A stretch of DNA of 64,000 nt from Variovorax paradoxus NBRC 15149 (GCF_001591365.1 NZ_BCUT01000001.1:620001-684000), one strand, 5' to 3'; counted from the stretch's first letter, positions 27,255 to 36,625 are shown. Made by a program: numbers and translations. Notes: a model not told the origin generated them from the letters alone.

Positions 27255-28772
27255 ATGAACGATCGTTTGAACCGCGTGCATGCCTCGCGCTCCGCCGCCG
27301 TGAAGGCCGGCCTCGACCATCCCGTGATCGACACGGATGTCCACGTCAACGACTACGCGCCCGTACTCGAGGATTACGTGGCGCAGTACGGCGGCAGCAA
27401 GCTGGTCGACGCGCTGCGCAAGGCGCTGGGCGGACGCTTCGTCACGCGCAATGGCGGCGGCAAGGACTGGTACCAGCAGACGGCCGAGGAGCGCCAGTTC
27501 CACCGCACGCTGCGCGCGCCCTGGTGGGCCCGCGTGACGCGCAACACCTACGACCTGGCCACCTACACGCTGCCCGCGCTGCTCTACGAGCGCCTGGGCG
27601 AGCAGGGCTCGGACTATTCGATCCTGTTCCCCAACGACGTGCTCTCGCCCGCCGCGGCCGGCAGCGAATACCGCCAGCCGCTGCATCGCGCCATCAACCA
27701 CTTCCACGCCGACCAGTACCGGCCGTATGCCGACCGCCTGACGCCGGTGGCGGGCATTCCGCTGCACACGCCGCAGGAAGGCATCGAAGAGCTGGAGTTC
27801 GCGGTCAAGACGCTCGGCCTGAAGGTGATCAACATCGCAGGCGGGGTGCGCCGGCCGATCCGCGCCATCGCCGAAAAATATCCGGCGAAGGAACACCCGG
27901 AGATTGCGAAGCAGACCGGGTACATCGACTTCTACGGCATCGACAGCGAGCACGACTACGACCCCTTCTGGGCCAAGGTGGTGGAACTGGGCGTGCCCGT
28001 CACCACGCACTACGGCAGCCAGGGTTGGACCGGCCGGCAGTCGATCAGCAACTACATGAACAACCACATCGGCCACTTTGCCGATGGCTCGCAAGCCTTT
28101 GCCAAGGCACTGTTCTTCGGCGGCGTGACGCGGCGCTTTCCCGGCCTGCGCGTGGGCTTGCTCGAAGGCGGTGCCGACTGGGGCTCGCATGTCTACACGC
28201 ACCTGGTGGACCGCTGGGAAAAGCGCAACAGGAACGCCGTGCGCAACTACGACCCCGCAGAGGCCGACGTCGAACTGCTTGCCTCGCTGTTCGAGCGCTA
28301 CGGCGGCGACCTGCTCAAGGGCCGTACGATCGACAAGTCGACGCTGCTGCGCGACAGCCTCGGCCTCTCGGCGCTGCCGCACAGCCGAGAGCCGAACGAA
28401 TCGGAGATCGACGATTTCGCGCTCGCCGGCATCGAGAAGGTGGAGGACATCCGCGACCGCTGGGTGAACAACTTCTACTTCGGCTCCGAGGCCGACGACC
28501 GCACGGTGGCCGCGGCGTTCAACACCAAGGTCAATCCGCTGGGCACCAGGATCAACGCGATCTGGTCGTCCGACGTGGGCCACTGGGACGTGCCCGAGTT
28601 CACCGAGCCGCTGGCCGAAACCTGGGACCTGGTGCAGCAAGGCGTGATCTCGGCCGCGGACTTCAAGGCCTTTGTCTTCGACAACCCGCACCGCTTCTAC
28701 ACCGAGGCCAATCCGCGCTTCTTCGAAGGCACCGAGGTCGGGCGCAAGCTCGGCCTGAAAGGCGCGAAGTGA
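27255..28772 (+). CDS. Amidohydrolase-2 family metal-dependent hydrolase
   Basis: 505 residues. Metal-site landmarks of the amidohydrolase-2 (ACMSD-like) family are present: VIDTDVHVNDYAP near residue 25, VTTHYGSQGWTG in the middle and LLEGGADWGSHVY in the second half, with HWDVPEFTE near the end. Relatives hydrolyse or decarboxylate small carboxylated or ring substrates. It is the first gene of a plus-strand operon with a sulfonate-type ABC transporter and flavin monooxygenases, so it may process the carbon skeleton or an ester/amide form of the imported organosulfur compound. A good AAGGAACCCGCAG leader precedes the ATG. The substrate cannot be named. Confidence 0.88.
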   Translation: MNDRLNRVHASRSAAVKAGLDHPVIDTDVHVNDYAPVLEDYVAQYGGSKLVDALRKALGGRFVTRNGGGKDWYQQTAEERQFHRTLRAPWWARVTRNTYDLATYTLPALLYERLGEQGSDYSILFPNDVLSPAAAGSEYRQPLHRAINHFHADQYRPYADRLTPVAGIPLHTPQEGIEELEFAVKTLGLKVINIAGGVRRPIRAIAEKYPAKEHPEIAKQTGYIDFYGIDSEHDYDPFWAKVVELGVPVTTHYGSQGWTGRQSISNYMNNHIGHFADGSQAFAKALFFGGVTRRFPGLRVGLLEGGADWGSHVYTHLVDRWEKRNRNAVRNYDPAEADVELLASLFERYGGDLLKGRTIDKSTLLRDSLGLSALPHSREPNESEIDDFALAGIEKVEDIRDRWVNNFYFGSEADDRTVAAAFNTKVNPLGTRINAIWSSDVGHWDVPEFTEPLAETWDLVQQGVISAADFKAFVFDNPHRFYTEANPRFFEGTEVGRKLGLKGAK

Positions 28773-29881
28773 ACGGCGCGGCACGCTCCCTGTTCACCCG
28801 CCTGCGCCGTTGGGCCGCGCCACTGGGCACGCTTGCGCTGGTGGCCGTGGCCGCGCTGCCCGCGCAGGCGGCGCCCGACACCATCCGCATCGGCGTGGCC
28901 ACCGCGGGCGGCGGCGATCCCGTTACCTGGGGCGGTTCGCCCGGCGGCGTTGCGCGCGTCAACAACTGGCTGGAGGAGGAGTTCAAGGCCACGGGCATCA
29001 AGGTCGAATGGCTGTTCTTCAAGGGTGCCGGACCGGCGGTGAACGAGGCGCTGTCGAACAGGCAGATCGATTTCGCCTACCAGGGCGACCTGCCGTCGAT
29101 CGTCGGGCGCTCCAACGGCCTGAAGACCAAGCTGCTGCTGGCGAGCGGCGCGCGCAACAACCTGTACCTGGTGGCGCCGCCCAAGTCGGACATCCGCTCG
29201 ATCAAGGACCTGAAGGACCGCACGGTCTCGATCTTCCGCGGTACCAACGGCCACCTCGTGGCCATCAACGTGCTGGCAGCCAACGGCCTGGCCGAGCGCG
29301 ACATCAAGGGCGTGAACCTCGACACCGGCAGTGCGCAGGCCGCGCTGGTGTCGAGCGGCGTGGATGCGGCCTTCGGCGGCTACGAGTGGTTCAAGGTGCG
29401 CGACCAGGGCCTTGCCAAGGTGGTGTATTCCACGCAGGGGCAGGACCCGGCCTTCACGCGCCAGGCCTCGCTGCTGGTGCGCGCGGACTTCGAGCAGGCC
29501 AACCCGGCCGAGGTGCAGCGCGTGGTCGACGTGTTCGTGCGGGCGGCGCGCTGGTCGTCGGACGAGAAGAACCGCGATGAGCTCTTCCGCATCTGGGCGC
29601 GCAGCGGCACACCGGTGGCTTCGTGGGCGGCGGAGTTCGACCAGCAGCAGCTCGCGGTGCGCAACTCGCCGCTGGCCGACGACTTCATCATCGGGCGCTA
29701 CAAGGCCGTGGTGGCCGACGCGCTCAAGCTCAAGCTGATCCGCCGCGAGGTGTCGGTCGACGATTGGTTCGACACGCGCTACCTGAAGAACGCGCTGAAG
29801 AAGCAGGGGCTGGAGAACTACTGGACGGCCTACGACGCCAAGGGACAGCCGAAGGCGAGTCCATCGGTCGCTTCGCGATGA
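28769..29881 (+). CDS. Sulfonate-type ABC transporter, periplasmic binding protein
   Basis: 370 residues starting at a GTG that overlaps the amidohydrolase stop (GTGA). A signal peptide ends near AALPAQAA. The mature part has TIRIGVATAGGGDPVTWGGS, IDFAYQGDLPSIVGRSNGLK and SIFRGTNGHLVAINVLAANG, typical of SsuA/TauA/NrtA-like solute-binding proteins. It delivers its ligand to the two permeases and the ATPase encoded downstream. The start is confirmed by the lack of any other start between the overlap and the signal peptide. A palindromic repeat separates it from the first permease. Confidence 0.92.
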   Translation: MNGAARSLFTRLRRWAAPLGTLALVAVAALPAQAAPDTIRIGVATAGGGDPVTWGGSPGGVARVNNWLEEEFKATGIKVEWLFFKGAGPAVNEALSNRQIDFAYQGDLPSIVGRSNGLKTKLLLASGARNNLYLVAPPKSDIRSIKDLKDRTVSIFRGTNGHLVAINVLAANGLAERDIKGVNLDTGSAQAALVSSGVDAAFGGYEWFKVRDQGLAKVVYSTQGQDPAFTRQASLLVRADFEQANPAEVQRVVDVFVRAARWSSDEKNRDELFRIWARSGTPVASWAAEFDQQQLAVRNSPLADDFIIGRYKAVVADALKLKLIRREVSVDDWFDTRYLKNALKKQGLENYWTAYDAKGQPKASPSVASR

Positions 29882-29895
29882 GGGCGTTGTCTTAT

Positions 29896-30010
29896 CCCCT
29901 CTCCCGCTGGCGGGAGAGGGCTAGGGTGAGGGCATCGGCCTTCGCACGAGCACCGCATCTGCAAGCGCCGCTGGCCCTCACCCCAGCCCTCTCCCAGAGG
30001 GAGAGGGGGA
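29896..30010 (+). repeat. 115-bp extragenic palindromic (REP/BIME-like) element, copy 1
   Basis: Two outer hairpins (CCCTCTCCC-gctgg-CGGGAGAGGG at the left, CCCTCTCCC-aga-GGGAGAGGGGG at the right) flank GGGTGAGGGC and GCCCTCACCCC in inverted orientation. Copy 2, of the same length, is at 48826-48940 inside a gene. The last bases (GAGAGGGGG) lie 8 bases before the permease ATG at 30018, so the repeat appears to supply the ribosome site. Confidence 0.85.
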
Positions 30011-30017
30011 AAAACCG

Positions 30018-30884
30018 ATGAGCGCCGAAGTCGAATTGGCAGCCGTCCTGCGGCCTCGCGACGACGCGCCCGCGTCCGCGGCGCGAACGATCGCGCCGTT
30101 GCTGGCGCGGATGCCCTGGCGGCGCATCGGCGACAGCACGCTCCCCTGGCTGCTGCCCATCGCCCTGCTCGCGCTGTGGTTCACGGGCGCCGAGCAGGGC
30201 TGGATCTCGCCGCAGGTGCTGCCGCCGCCGCAGTTCGTGTGGGAAACATTGCGCGACCTGGCCATGAGCGGTGATCTCTGGCTACACGTGAGCACCAGTT
30301 TCACGCGCGTGGGTGTCGGCTTTGCAGTGGGCACCCTGCTCGGCCTCGCGCTGGGCTCGGCCATGGGCCTGTCGCGCAGCTTCGAGACCTATGTGCTGCC
30401 CAGCTTCAATGCGCTGGTGCAGATCCCGGTGCTGGCCTGGCTGCCTTTCGTGCTGCTGATCGTGGGCATTGGCGAGCCGCTGAAGTACATCCTCATCGCC
30501 AAGGCGGCACTGGTGCCGGTGGCGCTCAACACGCTGCAGGGCTTCCGCCAGACCCCGTCCGCGCTGCGCGAAGTCGGCCAGGTCTATGGCTATACGCGGC
30601 GCCAGCAGGTGCTGGAAATCGTGCTGCCGCACGCCGTGCCCACGCTCTTCACCGGCGTGCGGCTGGGCTTCACCAAGGCCTGGCTCTCGCTGGTGGTGGT
30701 GGAACTGGTGGCGTCGAGCGAAGGGCTGGGCTACCTCATCGTCTATGGCCGGCAGCTGTTCCAGCTCGACCTGGTGATGGCGGCCGTGATCGTGGTGGGT
30801 GCGATCGGCTATGCCATCGACCGCCTGCTCGATCGGCTCGAAACCTCGATGCACCGGCGCCAGCCGGGCGGAGCCGCGCCATGA
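30018..30884 (+). CDS. Sulfonate-type ABC transporter permease
   Basis: 288 residues with about six membrane segments after a 40-residue cytoplasmic N-terminus. The EAA-like loop LREVGQVYGYTRRQQVLEIV, followed by LPHAVPTLFTGVRLGFTKAW, is the ATPase-coupling region of BPD-type permeases of the SsuC/TauC group. The ATG follows the palindromic repeat. The gene overlaps the second permease by four bases. With a homologous second permease the channel is probably a heterodimer, whereas SsuC normally works as a homodimer. Confidence 0.92.
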   Translation: MSAEVELAAVLRPRDDAPASAARTIAPLLARMPWRRIGDSTLPWLLPIALLALWFTGAEQGWISPQVLPPPQFVWETLRDLAMSGDLWLHVSTSFTRVGVGFAVGTLLGLALGSAMGLSRSFETYVLPSFNALVQIPVLAWLPFVLLIVGIGEPLKYILIAKAALVPVALNTLQGFRQTPSALREVGQVYGYTRRQQVLEIVLPHAVPTLFTGVRLGFTKAWLSLVVVELVASSEGLGYLIVYGRQLFQLDLVMAAVIVVGAIGYAIDRLLDRLETSMHRRQPGGAAP

Positions 30885-31693
30885 ACACCGTCACGCGGGA
30901 AGCCGCCGAACTGGCTGCCGTGCAACCGCTGCAGCCTGAGCAGCGCAGCCGCTGGCGCGGCTTCGTGCTGCCCGTGGCGGCTGTCTTGCTGTGGTGGCTG
31001 CTGTCGTCGCTCGACGTCGTGAACTCGGCGCTGCTGGTCTCGCCGGCCAAGGTGCTCGATACCGCGATCGACCAGGTGGCAAGCGGACGCCTCTGGCGTG
31101 CGCTCGGCGCGAGCCTGGCGCGCGAAGCGACGGGCTTTGCGATCGGCACCGCGTCGGGCCTCGTGCTCGGCGCGCTGCTGGGGCTGTCGGCGCTCTTCAA
31201 CCGCATCGCCGGTCCGAGCTTCAACACCTTCAAGCAGATCTCGCTGTTCGCGTGGATTCCGCTGATCTCGGTGTGGTTCGGCCTTGGCGACGTTGCCAAG
31301 GTGGTGTTCCTCTCGCTGGCCGCGCTGGTGCCGGTGGTGGTCAACACCTGCGACGGCATCCGCACCGCGCCGGCCGGCCTGCTCGAGGTGGCGCGCGTCT
31401 ATGGCTACACGCGCTGGCAGACCGTCACGCAGGTGGTGCTGCCGGCCGCCCTGCCCTCGATCTTCACGGGCGTCTACCTGGCGCTCATCTATTCCTGGCT
31501 TGCGACCATCGGCGCCGAGTACCTGCTGGTGGCCGGCCGCGGCATCGGCAACACGTTGATCGAGGGCAGCGAGCATTTCCAGATGGACCTGGTCATCTTC
31601 GGCATGTTCGTGATCGGCCTCGTCGGCTGGCTCATGAACGCCTCGGCCCGCACGCTGGAGCGCCGGCTGGCGCGCTGGACCGGGCGCGCATGA
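30881..31693 (+). CDS. Sulfonate-type ABC transporter permease, second subunit
   Basis: 270 residues. Membrane segments begin at GFVLPVAAVLLWWLLSSLDV; the coupling loop is LLEVARVYGYTRWQTVTQVV, then LPAALPSIFTGVYLALIYSW. It is a paralogue of the preceding permease. The start overlaps the previous stop (ATGA), and the end overlaps the ATPase start in the same way, so stoichiometric expression is expected. Confidence 0.92.
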   Translation: MNTVTREAAELAAVQPLQPEQRSRWRGFVLPVAAVLLWWLLSSLDVVNSALLVSPAKVLDTAIDQVASGRLWRALGASLAREATGFAIGTASGLVLGALLGLSALFNRIAGPSFNTFKQISLFAWIPLISVWFGLGDVAKVVFLSLAALVPVVVNTCDGIRTAPAGLLEVARVYGYTRWQTVTQVVLPAALPSIFTGVYLALIYSWLATIGAEYLLVAGRGIGNTLIEGSEHFQMDLVIFGMFVIGLVGWLMNASARTLERRLARWTGRA

Positions 31694-32583
31694 ACCACGC
31701 ACGCAGAAAGAACTCACCTTCCATGACCTCCCTCCTTGCGAACCCCTCCAACGAACTCGACATCCGCGGCCTCGGCAAGCGCTATGCCAGCACGCAGGCC
31801 AGCGGCGGCGAACTGCAGGTGCTCGAAGGCATCGACCTGCACATTCCGGCCGGCCGCTTCGTGAGCATCGTCGGCACCAGCGGCTGCGGCAAGTCCACGC
31901 TGCTGCGGCTCATCCTCGGCTTGGACGCGCAGTACGAGGGCCGGATCCTGCTCGACGGTGAACCGATCTCGGGCCCCGGCCGCGAGCGCGGCATCGTGTT
32001 CCAGGACCACCGCCTCTTTCCCTGGCTCACGGTGGAGCAGAACATCGCGGTGGGCCTGCGCAACGCACCCTTCAGCGCCAAGGAAAAGCGCGACCTGGTG
32101 GCCGAGCATGTCGCGCTGGTCGGGCTCGAGGGCTTCGAAAAATCGTGGCCGCACCAGATCTCCGGCGGCATGGCGCAGCGCGTGGCGATTGCGCGCGGCC
32201 TGGTGAACCGGCCGCGCGTGCTGCTGCTCGACGAGCCCTTCGGCGCGCTCGATGCACTCACACGCTCGCGGCTGCAGAACGAGCTTCAGCGCATCTGGCA
32301 GAAAGAGCGCATCACCATGCTGCTGGTGACCCACGATGTCGAGGAAGCCGTCTTCCTGGGCGATCGTGTGGTGGTGATGCAGCCCTCGCCCGGCCGCATC
32401 CGGCGCACCGTCGAGGTCGATCTGCCGCACCCGCGCAACCGCAGCGACCCGGCATTCATTGCCTTGCGCGACGACGTGCTCAGCGACTTCCTCGATGCCG
32501 ATACCGATCGCACGCCGGCCGCCGCACCGCCACCCGAAACTGTCGGCACCGGCCTGCCGCAGCGGCTGCAGCTGGCGTGGTGA
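31690..32583 (+). CDS. Sulfonate-type ABC transporter ATPase
   Basis: 297 residues from the ATG overlapping the permease stop; an ATG 11 codons later (31723) is an alternative. Walker A GTSGCGKST, Q-loop VFQDHRLFPW, signature SGGMAQR, Walker B VLLLDEP and the H-loop VTHDVEEAV are all intact, and the sequence groups with SsuB/TauB/NrtD. It powers uptake through the two permeases. The C-terminal tail is proline- and alanine-rich. Confidence 0.94.
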   Translation: MNHARRKNSPSMTSLLANPSNELDIRGLGKRYASTQASGGELQVLEGIDLHIPAGRFVSIVGTSGCGKSTLLRLILGLDAQYEGRILLDGEPISGPGRERGIVFQDHRLFPWLTVEQNIAVGLRNAPFSAKEKRDLVAEHVALVGLEGFEKSWPHQISGGMAQRVAIARGLVNRPRVLLLDEPFGALDALTRSRLQNELQRIWQKERITMLLVTHDVEEAVFLGDRVVVMQPSPGRIRRTVEVDLPHPRNRSDPAFIALRDDVLSDFLDADTDRTPAAAPPPETVGTGLPQRLQLAW

Positions 32584-32620
32584 TCGCGCTCCTTCTCTCT
32601 TTTTCCAAGGCATTCGACCC

Positions 32621-33994
32621 ATGGCTTCATCCACGCGCCAGTTCAAGCTCGGCGCCTTCCTCATGCAGACCGGCCACCATATCGCGGCCTGGCGCCATCC
32701 GGGCGCGCAGGCCGATGCCGGGAGCAACTTCCGCCACTACGTCGAACTGGCGCAGAAGGCGGAAGCGGCCAAGTTCGACGCCATCTTCCTGGCCGATTCG
32801 GTCGGCGTTCGCAACAGCGACCTGGCGTCGCTCTCGCGCACGGCGCGCGCCGACCACTTCGAGCCGCTCACGCTGCTTGCCGCCATTGCGGCGCTGACCG
32901 AGCGCATCGGGCTCATCGCCACGGTGTCGACGAGCTTCAACGAGCCCTTCAACGTGGCGCGCAAGTTTGCCTCGCTCGACCAGATCAGCGGCGGGCGCTC
33001 GGGCTGGAACCTCGTGACCTCCAGCGGCACCGGCGAGGCGCAGAACTTCAACCGCGACGAACATTTCGAGCACGCGCTGCGCTACGAGCGCGCGGCCGAG
33101 TTCCACGACGTGGTCACGGGCCTGTGGGACAGCTGGGAGGACGACAGCTTCGTGCGCGACAAGCCAAGCGGCCGCTACTTCGACGAGCACAAGCTGCACG
33201 TGCTGGGCCACAAGGGCACGCACTTCTCGGTGCGCGGCCCGCTCAACGTGGCGCGCTCGCCGCAGGGGCGGCCGGTGGTGGTGCAGGCCGGCGCCTCCGA
33301 AGCGGGCCGCGACCTGGCCGCGCGGACGGCCGAAGTGATCTTCGTCGCGCACCAGACCTTCGACGAGGCGAAGGCCTTCTACGCCGACATCAAGGGCCGG
33401 CTGCCGCGCCATGGCCGCCACCCCGATGACGTGAAGATCATGCCCGGCATCTTCCCCGTGGTCGGCCGCACGCAGGCAGAGGCCGAGGAGAAGTTCGAGC
33501 AGCTGCAGCAACTGGTGCACCCGGTGGTCGGCGTGTCGCTGCTGTCGAACGTGATCGGAGGCTTCGATTTCTCCAGGCTGCCGGTCGACGGCCCGCTGCC
33601 CGAACTGCCGGAAACCAACGGCCCCAAGAGCCGCCAGCGGCTGCTGCTGGACCTGGCGCGGCGCGAAAACCTCAGCATCCGCGATCTCTACCTGCGCATT
33701 GCCGGCGCGCGCGGCCACCAGCAGGTGGTGGGTACGCCCGCCCGCGTTGCCGACCAGCTGCAGCAGTGGTTCGAGGAACGCGGCGCGGACGGCTTCAACA
33801 TCATGGCGCCGTGGTTCCCGGGCGGCCTGGACGATTTCATCGAACTGGTGCTGCCCGAGCTGCGGCGGCGCGGCCTGTTCCGCACCGAGTACGAAGGCCG
33901 CACGCTGCGCGAGCACCTCGGGCTGCGGCGACCCGCGCATCCGGCGCATCCGGCGCATTCGGCGCGCGAGGCGCATCCGGCCGCCATCGCGTGA
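32621..33994 (+). CDS. Flavin-dependent monooxygenase, NtaA/SnaA/DszA (LLM) family
   Basis: 457 residues, close to DszA and NtaA in length. The TIM-barrel luciferase-like fold is indicated by FDAIFLADSVGVRNSDLASL, GRSGWNLVTS, RPVVVQAGASEAGRDLAA and VVGTPARVADQL. Family members use reduced FMN from a separate reductase to oxidise and cleave organosulfur or aminocarboxylate substrates. Placed right after a sulfonate-type transporter, it probably desulfonates the imported compound. The extreme C-terminus encodes PAH tandem triplets (9-bp repeats at about 33938-33960) that look like slippage. Confidence 0.9.
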   Translation: MASSTRQFKLGAFLMQTGHHIAAWRHPGAQADAGSNFRHYVELAQKAEAAKFDAIFLADSVGVRNSDLASLSRTARADHFEPLTLLAAIAALTERIGLIATVSTSFNEPFNVARKFASLDQISGGRSGWNLVTSSGTGEAQNFNRDEHFEHALRYERAAEFHDVVTGLWDSWEDDSFVRDKPSGRYFDEHKLHVLGHKGTHFSVRGPLNVARSPQGRPVVVQAGASEAGRDLAARTAEVIFVAHQTFDEAKAFYADIKGRLPRHGRHPDDVKIMPGIFPVVGRTQAEAEEKFEQLQQLVHPVVGVSLLSNVIGGFDFSRLPVDGPLPELPETNGPKSRQRLLLDLARRENLSIRDLYLRIAGARGHQQVVGTPARVADQLQQWFEERGADGFNIMAPWFPGGLDDFIELVLPELRRRGLFRTEYEGRTLREHLGLRRPAHPAHPAHSAREAHPAAIA

Positions 33995-34029
33995 CCGCCT
34001 TCTCCACCTTTCCTGGTACCTCATCGTTC

Positions 34030-35250
34030 ATGCCCCCACCACCCCCTGCCTACGAACAGCTCGCCGAGCGCTTCCGCCCCGTCTTCGCCCGCATCGCCGA
34101 ACATGCCGCCCAACGCGAGAACGAGCGCGCACTGGCCTACGACGCCGTCACCTGGCTGCGCGAAGCGAACTTCGGCGCGCTGCGCGTGCCGCGGGTCCAC
34201 GGTGGCCTTGGCGCTTCGGTCGAGCAGTTGTTCGACCTGCTCATCGAGCTTGGCGCCGCCGATTCGAACCTGCCGCAGATCCTGCGCGCGCACTTCGGCT
34301 TCATCGAACGGCTCTATGCCGAGATCGATCCCGAGCTGCATGCACCCTGGCTGCGGCGCGCGGCCGACGGCGCGATCTTCGGCAATGCCACCACCGAGTT
34401 GGGCGAGGCCGAGCTGGGCACGCTGCAAACCACGCTCACGCGCGACGGCAAGGGCTGGCTGCTCGATGGCGACAAGTACTACAGCACAGGCACGCTCTAT
34501 GCCGACTGGATTCCCGTGACCGCCCAGCGCGCGGACGATCCGAGCAAGCAAGGCCGGGTGCTGGTGCTTGTGCCCGCGGAAGCGAGCGGCGTGGAACGCA
34601 TCGACGACTGGCGCGGCTTCGGCCAACGCCTGACCGGGTCGGGTACCACGCGCTTTCGCCGTGTCGCTGTCGAGGCCGGCAATGTGCTGACCTACGACCG
34701 CGACCGGCCGACGCCGCTCACGGCCCATTTCCAGCTCACCCACCTGGCCACGCTGGCCGGCATCGCGCGCGCGATCGAGCGCGACGCGGTCGCCTTCGTG
34801 CAGCCGCGCAAGCGCGTATACAGCCACGGCAGCGGCACCACGCCGCGGGAAGATCCGTTGGTCCAGCAGGTGGTGGGGCAGCTTTCCAGCGCGGCCTTCA
34901 CGGCCGCCGCAACGGTGGCTGCAGTGGCCCGCGGGCTGGGCGACATCGACCGCATGCACCAGCGCGGCGAGCCCGTTCCCGAAAGCCTGCTCGTCGACGT
35001 GGAGCTGCGCACCGCCAAGGCGCAGGTCGGCATCGTCGACACCGTGCTGAACGCCGCGACGCGCCTGTTCGATGTCGGCGGCGCCTCGGCGCTGCAGGAA
35101 GACCGGCGGCTGGATCGCCACTGGCGCAACGCGCGCACGCTGGCCTCGCACAACCCGGTGATCTACAAGGCGCGCGCGGTCGGCGACCACGCGATCAACG
35201 GAACCCGGCCGACCTTCTATTGGGCAGTGGGAAGCCGGGCCGAAAGTTGA
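34030..35250 (+). CDS. Acyl-CoA-dehydrogenase-like flavin monooxygenase (DszC/SfnB-like)
   Basis: 406 residues. The fold is that of acyl-CoA dehydrogenases: an N-terminal helical part (LREANFGALRVPRVHGGLGA), a middle beta domain (GNATTELGEAELGT, DGDKYYSTGTLYADW) and a C-terminal helical bundle ending in DRHWRNARTLASHNPVIYKA. In DszC and SfnB relatives this scaffold binds FMNH2 and oxygenates sulfur atoms. ATG 34030 is preferred, with a GTG at 33991 possible. Its stop directly abuts the stop of the converging gene, sharing TGATCA. Confidence 0.88.
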   Translation: MPPPPPAYEQLAERFRPVFARIAEHAAQRENERALAYDAVTWLREANFGALRVPRVHGGLGASVEQLFDLLIELGAADSNLPQILRAHFGFIERLYAEIDPELHAPWLRRAADGAIFGNATTELGEAELGTLQTTLTRDGKGWLLDGDKYYSTGTLYADWIPVTAQRADDPSKQGRVLVLVPAEASGVERIDDWRGFGQRLTGSGTTRFRRVAVEAGNVLTYDRDRPTPLTAHFQLTHLATLAGIARAIERDAVAFVQPRKRVYSHGSGTTPREDPLVQQVVGQLSSAAFTAAATVAAVARGLGDIDRMHQRGEPVPESLLVDVELRTAKAQVGIVDTVLNAATRLFDVGGASALQEDRRLDRHWRNARTLASHNPVIYKARAVGDHAINGTRPTFYWAVGSRAES

Positions 35251-36624
35251 TCAGGCCTCGCCGGCGCGATGGCGGAACTGCGCCGCCGCATGGCGCGCAG
35301 GCAGCCGGTCGCCGGCATCGAACAGTTTGCGGCGCAGGCTGCCCTCGGCATAGGCGGTCTTGTAGACGCCGCGGTCCTGCAGCTCGGGCACGACCAGGTC
35401 GACGAAATCCTCGTAGCTCTCGGGCACCACGGTGCGGCTCAGGTTGAAGCCGTCCGCGCCGGTCTCGTCGATCCACGACTGCAGTTCGTCCGCCACCTGC
35501 GCCGCATCTCCGACGATGGCCGGGTAGCGCCCGCCGAGCTCGAACAGGTCCAGCAGCTTGCGGCGCGTCCAGCCCTGCTGCTCGGCGGTGCGGGTGGCCG
35601 ATTCGATGGCGTTGGTCTTTCCGTAGTCGATCGGCTCGTCCAGGCCGTAGCGCGCGTAGTCGATGCCCGTGCTGGCCGAGAAGTGCGCCAGGCCCGCCTC
35701 GCGGCTCGCGTAGTCCCGGTAGTCCGCGTACTTTTCCTGCGCCTCCTTCGCGCTCGCGCCCGGCACCACCGCCGCGCCGACGAACACCTTGACGTCGTCG
35801 GGACGCCGGCCGGCCTGCACCAGCTGTTCGCGCAGTGCCTGCACGGTCTGGCGCGCTGCTTCCTTGCTGGGCGGCGAGATGAAGACGCACTCCGCGTGCC
35901 GCGCGGCAAAGCGCTGGCCGCGGCCGGAGCTGCCGGCCTGGAACAACACCGGCGTGCGCTGCGGCGAGGGCTCGGCCAGGTGGTAGCCCTCGACCTGGTG
36001 GTAGCGGCCGTCGTGCCGCACCTTGTGCACCCTGGCCGGGTCCGCGAAGACGCGCGCGGCCTTGTCGCGCCGCACCGCCGCGTCTTCCCAGCTCCCTTCC
36101 CACAGCTTGTAGAGCACTTCCAGGTACTCGTCGGCCCGTTCGTAGCGCTCGTCGTGCGCGATCTGCTCGGCCAGGCCCATCGCGCGCGCGGCGCTGTCGA
36201 GATAGCCGGTGACGATGTTCCAGCCGATGCGTCCGCGCGTGAGATGGTCCAGCGTCGAGAAGCGCCGCGCCAGCAGGTAGGGCTGCTCGTAGGTCAGATT
36301 GACCGTCACGCCGAAGCCCAGGTGCCGGGTCGCCGCCGCCATGGCCGATACCAGCATCAGCGGGTCGTTCACCGGCAACTGGATCGACTCGCGCAGCGTC
36401 ACGTCTACGTTGTGCTGGTAGACGTCGTAGACGCCCACGATGTCGGCAATGAACAGGCCGTCGAACAGGCCGCGCTCCAGCGTGCGCGCGATGCCGGTCC
36501 AGTGTTCGAGCGTGTTGTATTCGAGCGAGTGGTCGCGCGGATGGGTCCACAGGCCATGGTTGATGTGGCCCACGCAGTTCATGTTGAACGCGTTGAGCAG
36601 GATCTCTTTCTTCTTCTGCGCCAT
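35251..36624 (-). CDS. Flavin-dependent monooxygenase, NtaA/SnaA/DszA (LLM) family, second paralogue
   Basis: 457 residues. It begins EILLNAFNMNCVGHINHGLW, typical of the DszA branch, and continues with FDGLFIADIVGVYDVYQ, TRGRIGWNIVTGYLDSAARA (flavin site) and PVLFQAGSSGRGQRFAARHA. It is a different branch from the plus-strand paralogue at 32621. It is the last gene of a minus-strand operon with an FMN reductase (40106-40684), which can supply the reduced flavin. Likely role: two-component oxidation of a sulfone, sulfonate or related compound. The start lies one base from the end of the upstream binding-protein gene. Confidence 0.91.
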   Translation of the reverse strand: MAQKKKEILLNAFNMNCVGHINHGLWTHPRDHSLEYNTLEHWTGIARTLERGLFDGLFIADIVGVYDVYQHNVDVTLRESIQLPVNDPLMLVSAMAAATRHLGFGVTVNLTYEQPYLLARRFSTLDHLTRGRIGWNIVTGYLDSAARAMGLAEQIAHDERYERADEYLEVLYKLWEGSWEDAAVRRDKAARVFADPARVHKVRHDGRYHQVEGYHLAEPSPQRTPVLFQAGSSGRGQRFAARHAECVFISPPSKEAARQTVQALREQLVQAGRRPDDVKVFVGAAVVPGASAKEAQEKYADYRDYASREAGLAHFSASTGIDYARYGLDEPIDYGKTNAIESATRTAEQQGWTRRKLLDLFELGGRYPAIVGDAAQVADELQSWIDETGADGFNLSRTVVPESYEDFVDLVVPELQDRGVYKTAYAEGSLRRKLFDAGDRLPARHAAAQFRHRAGEA

Positions 36625-36625
36625 G

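Noticed and set aside
27005..28768. Upstream extension of the sulfonate-binding protein frame to 958 residues
   Set aside because: The extension overlaps the amidohydrolase in another frame and has no conserved features. The GTG at 28769 directly before a signal peptide is the real start.
33931..33965. Short tandem repeats in the DszA-like gene considered as a CRISPR or regulatory array
   Set aside because: Units are 9 bp with no spacers, lie at the 3' end of a coding region and encode PAH triplets; simple slippage explains them.
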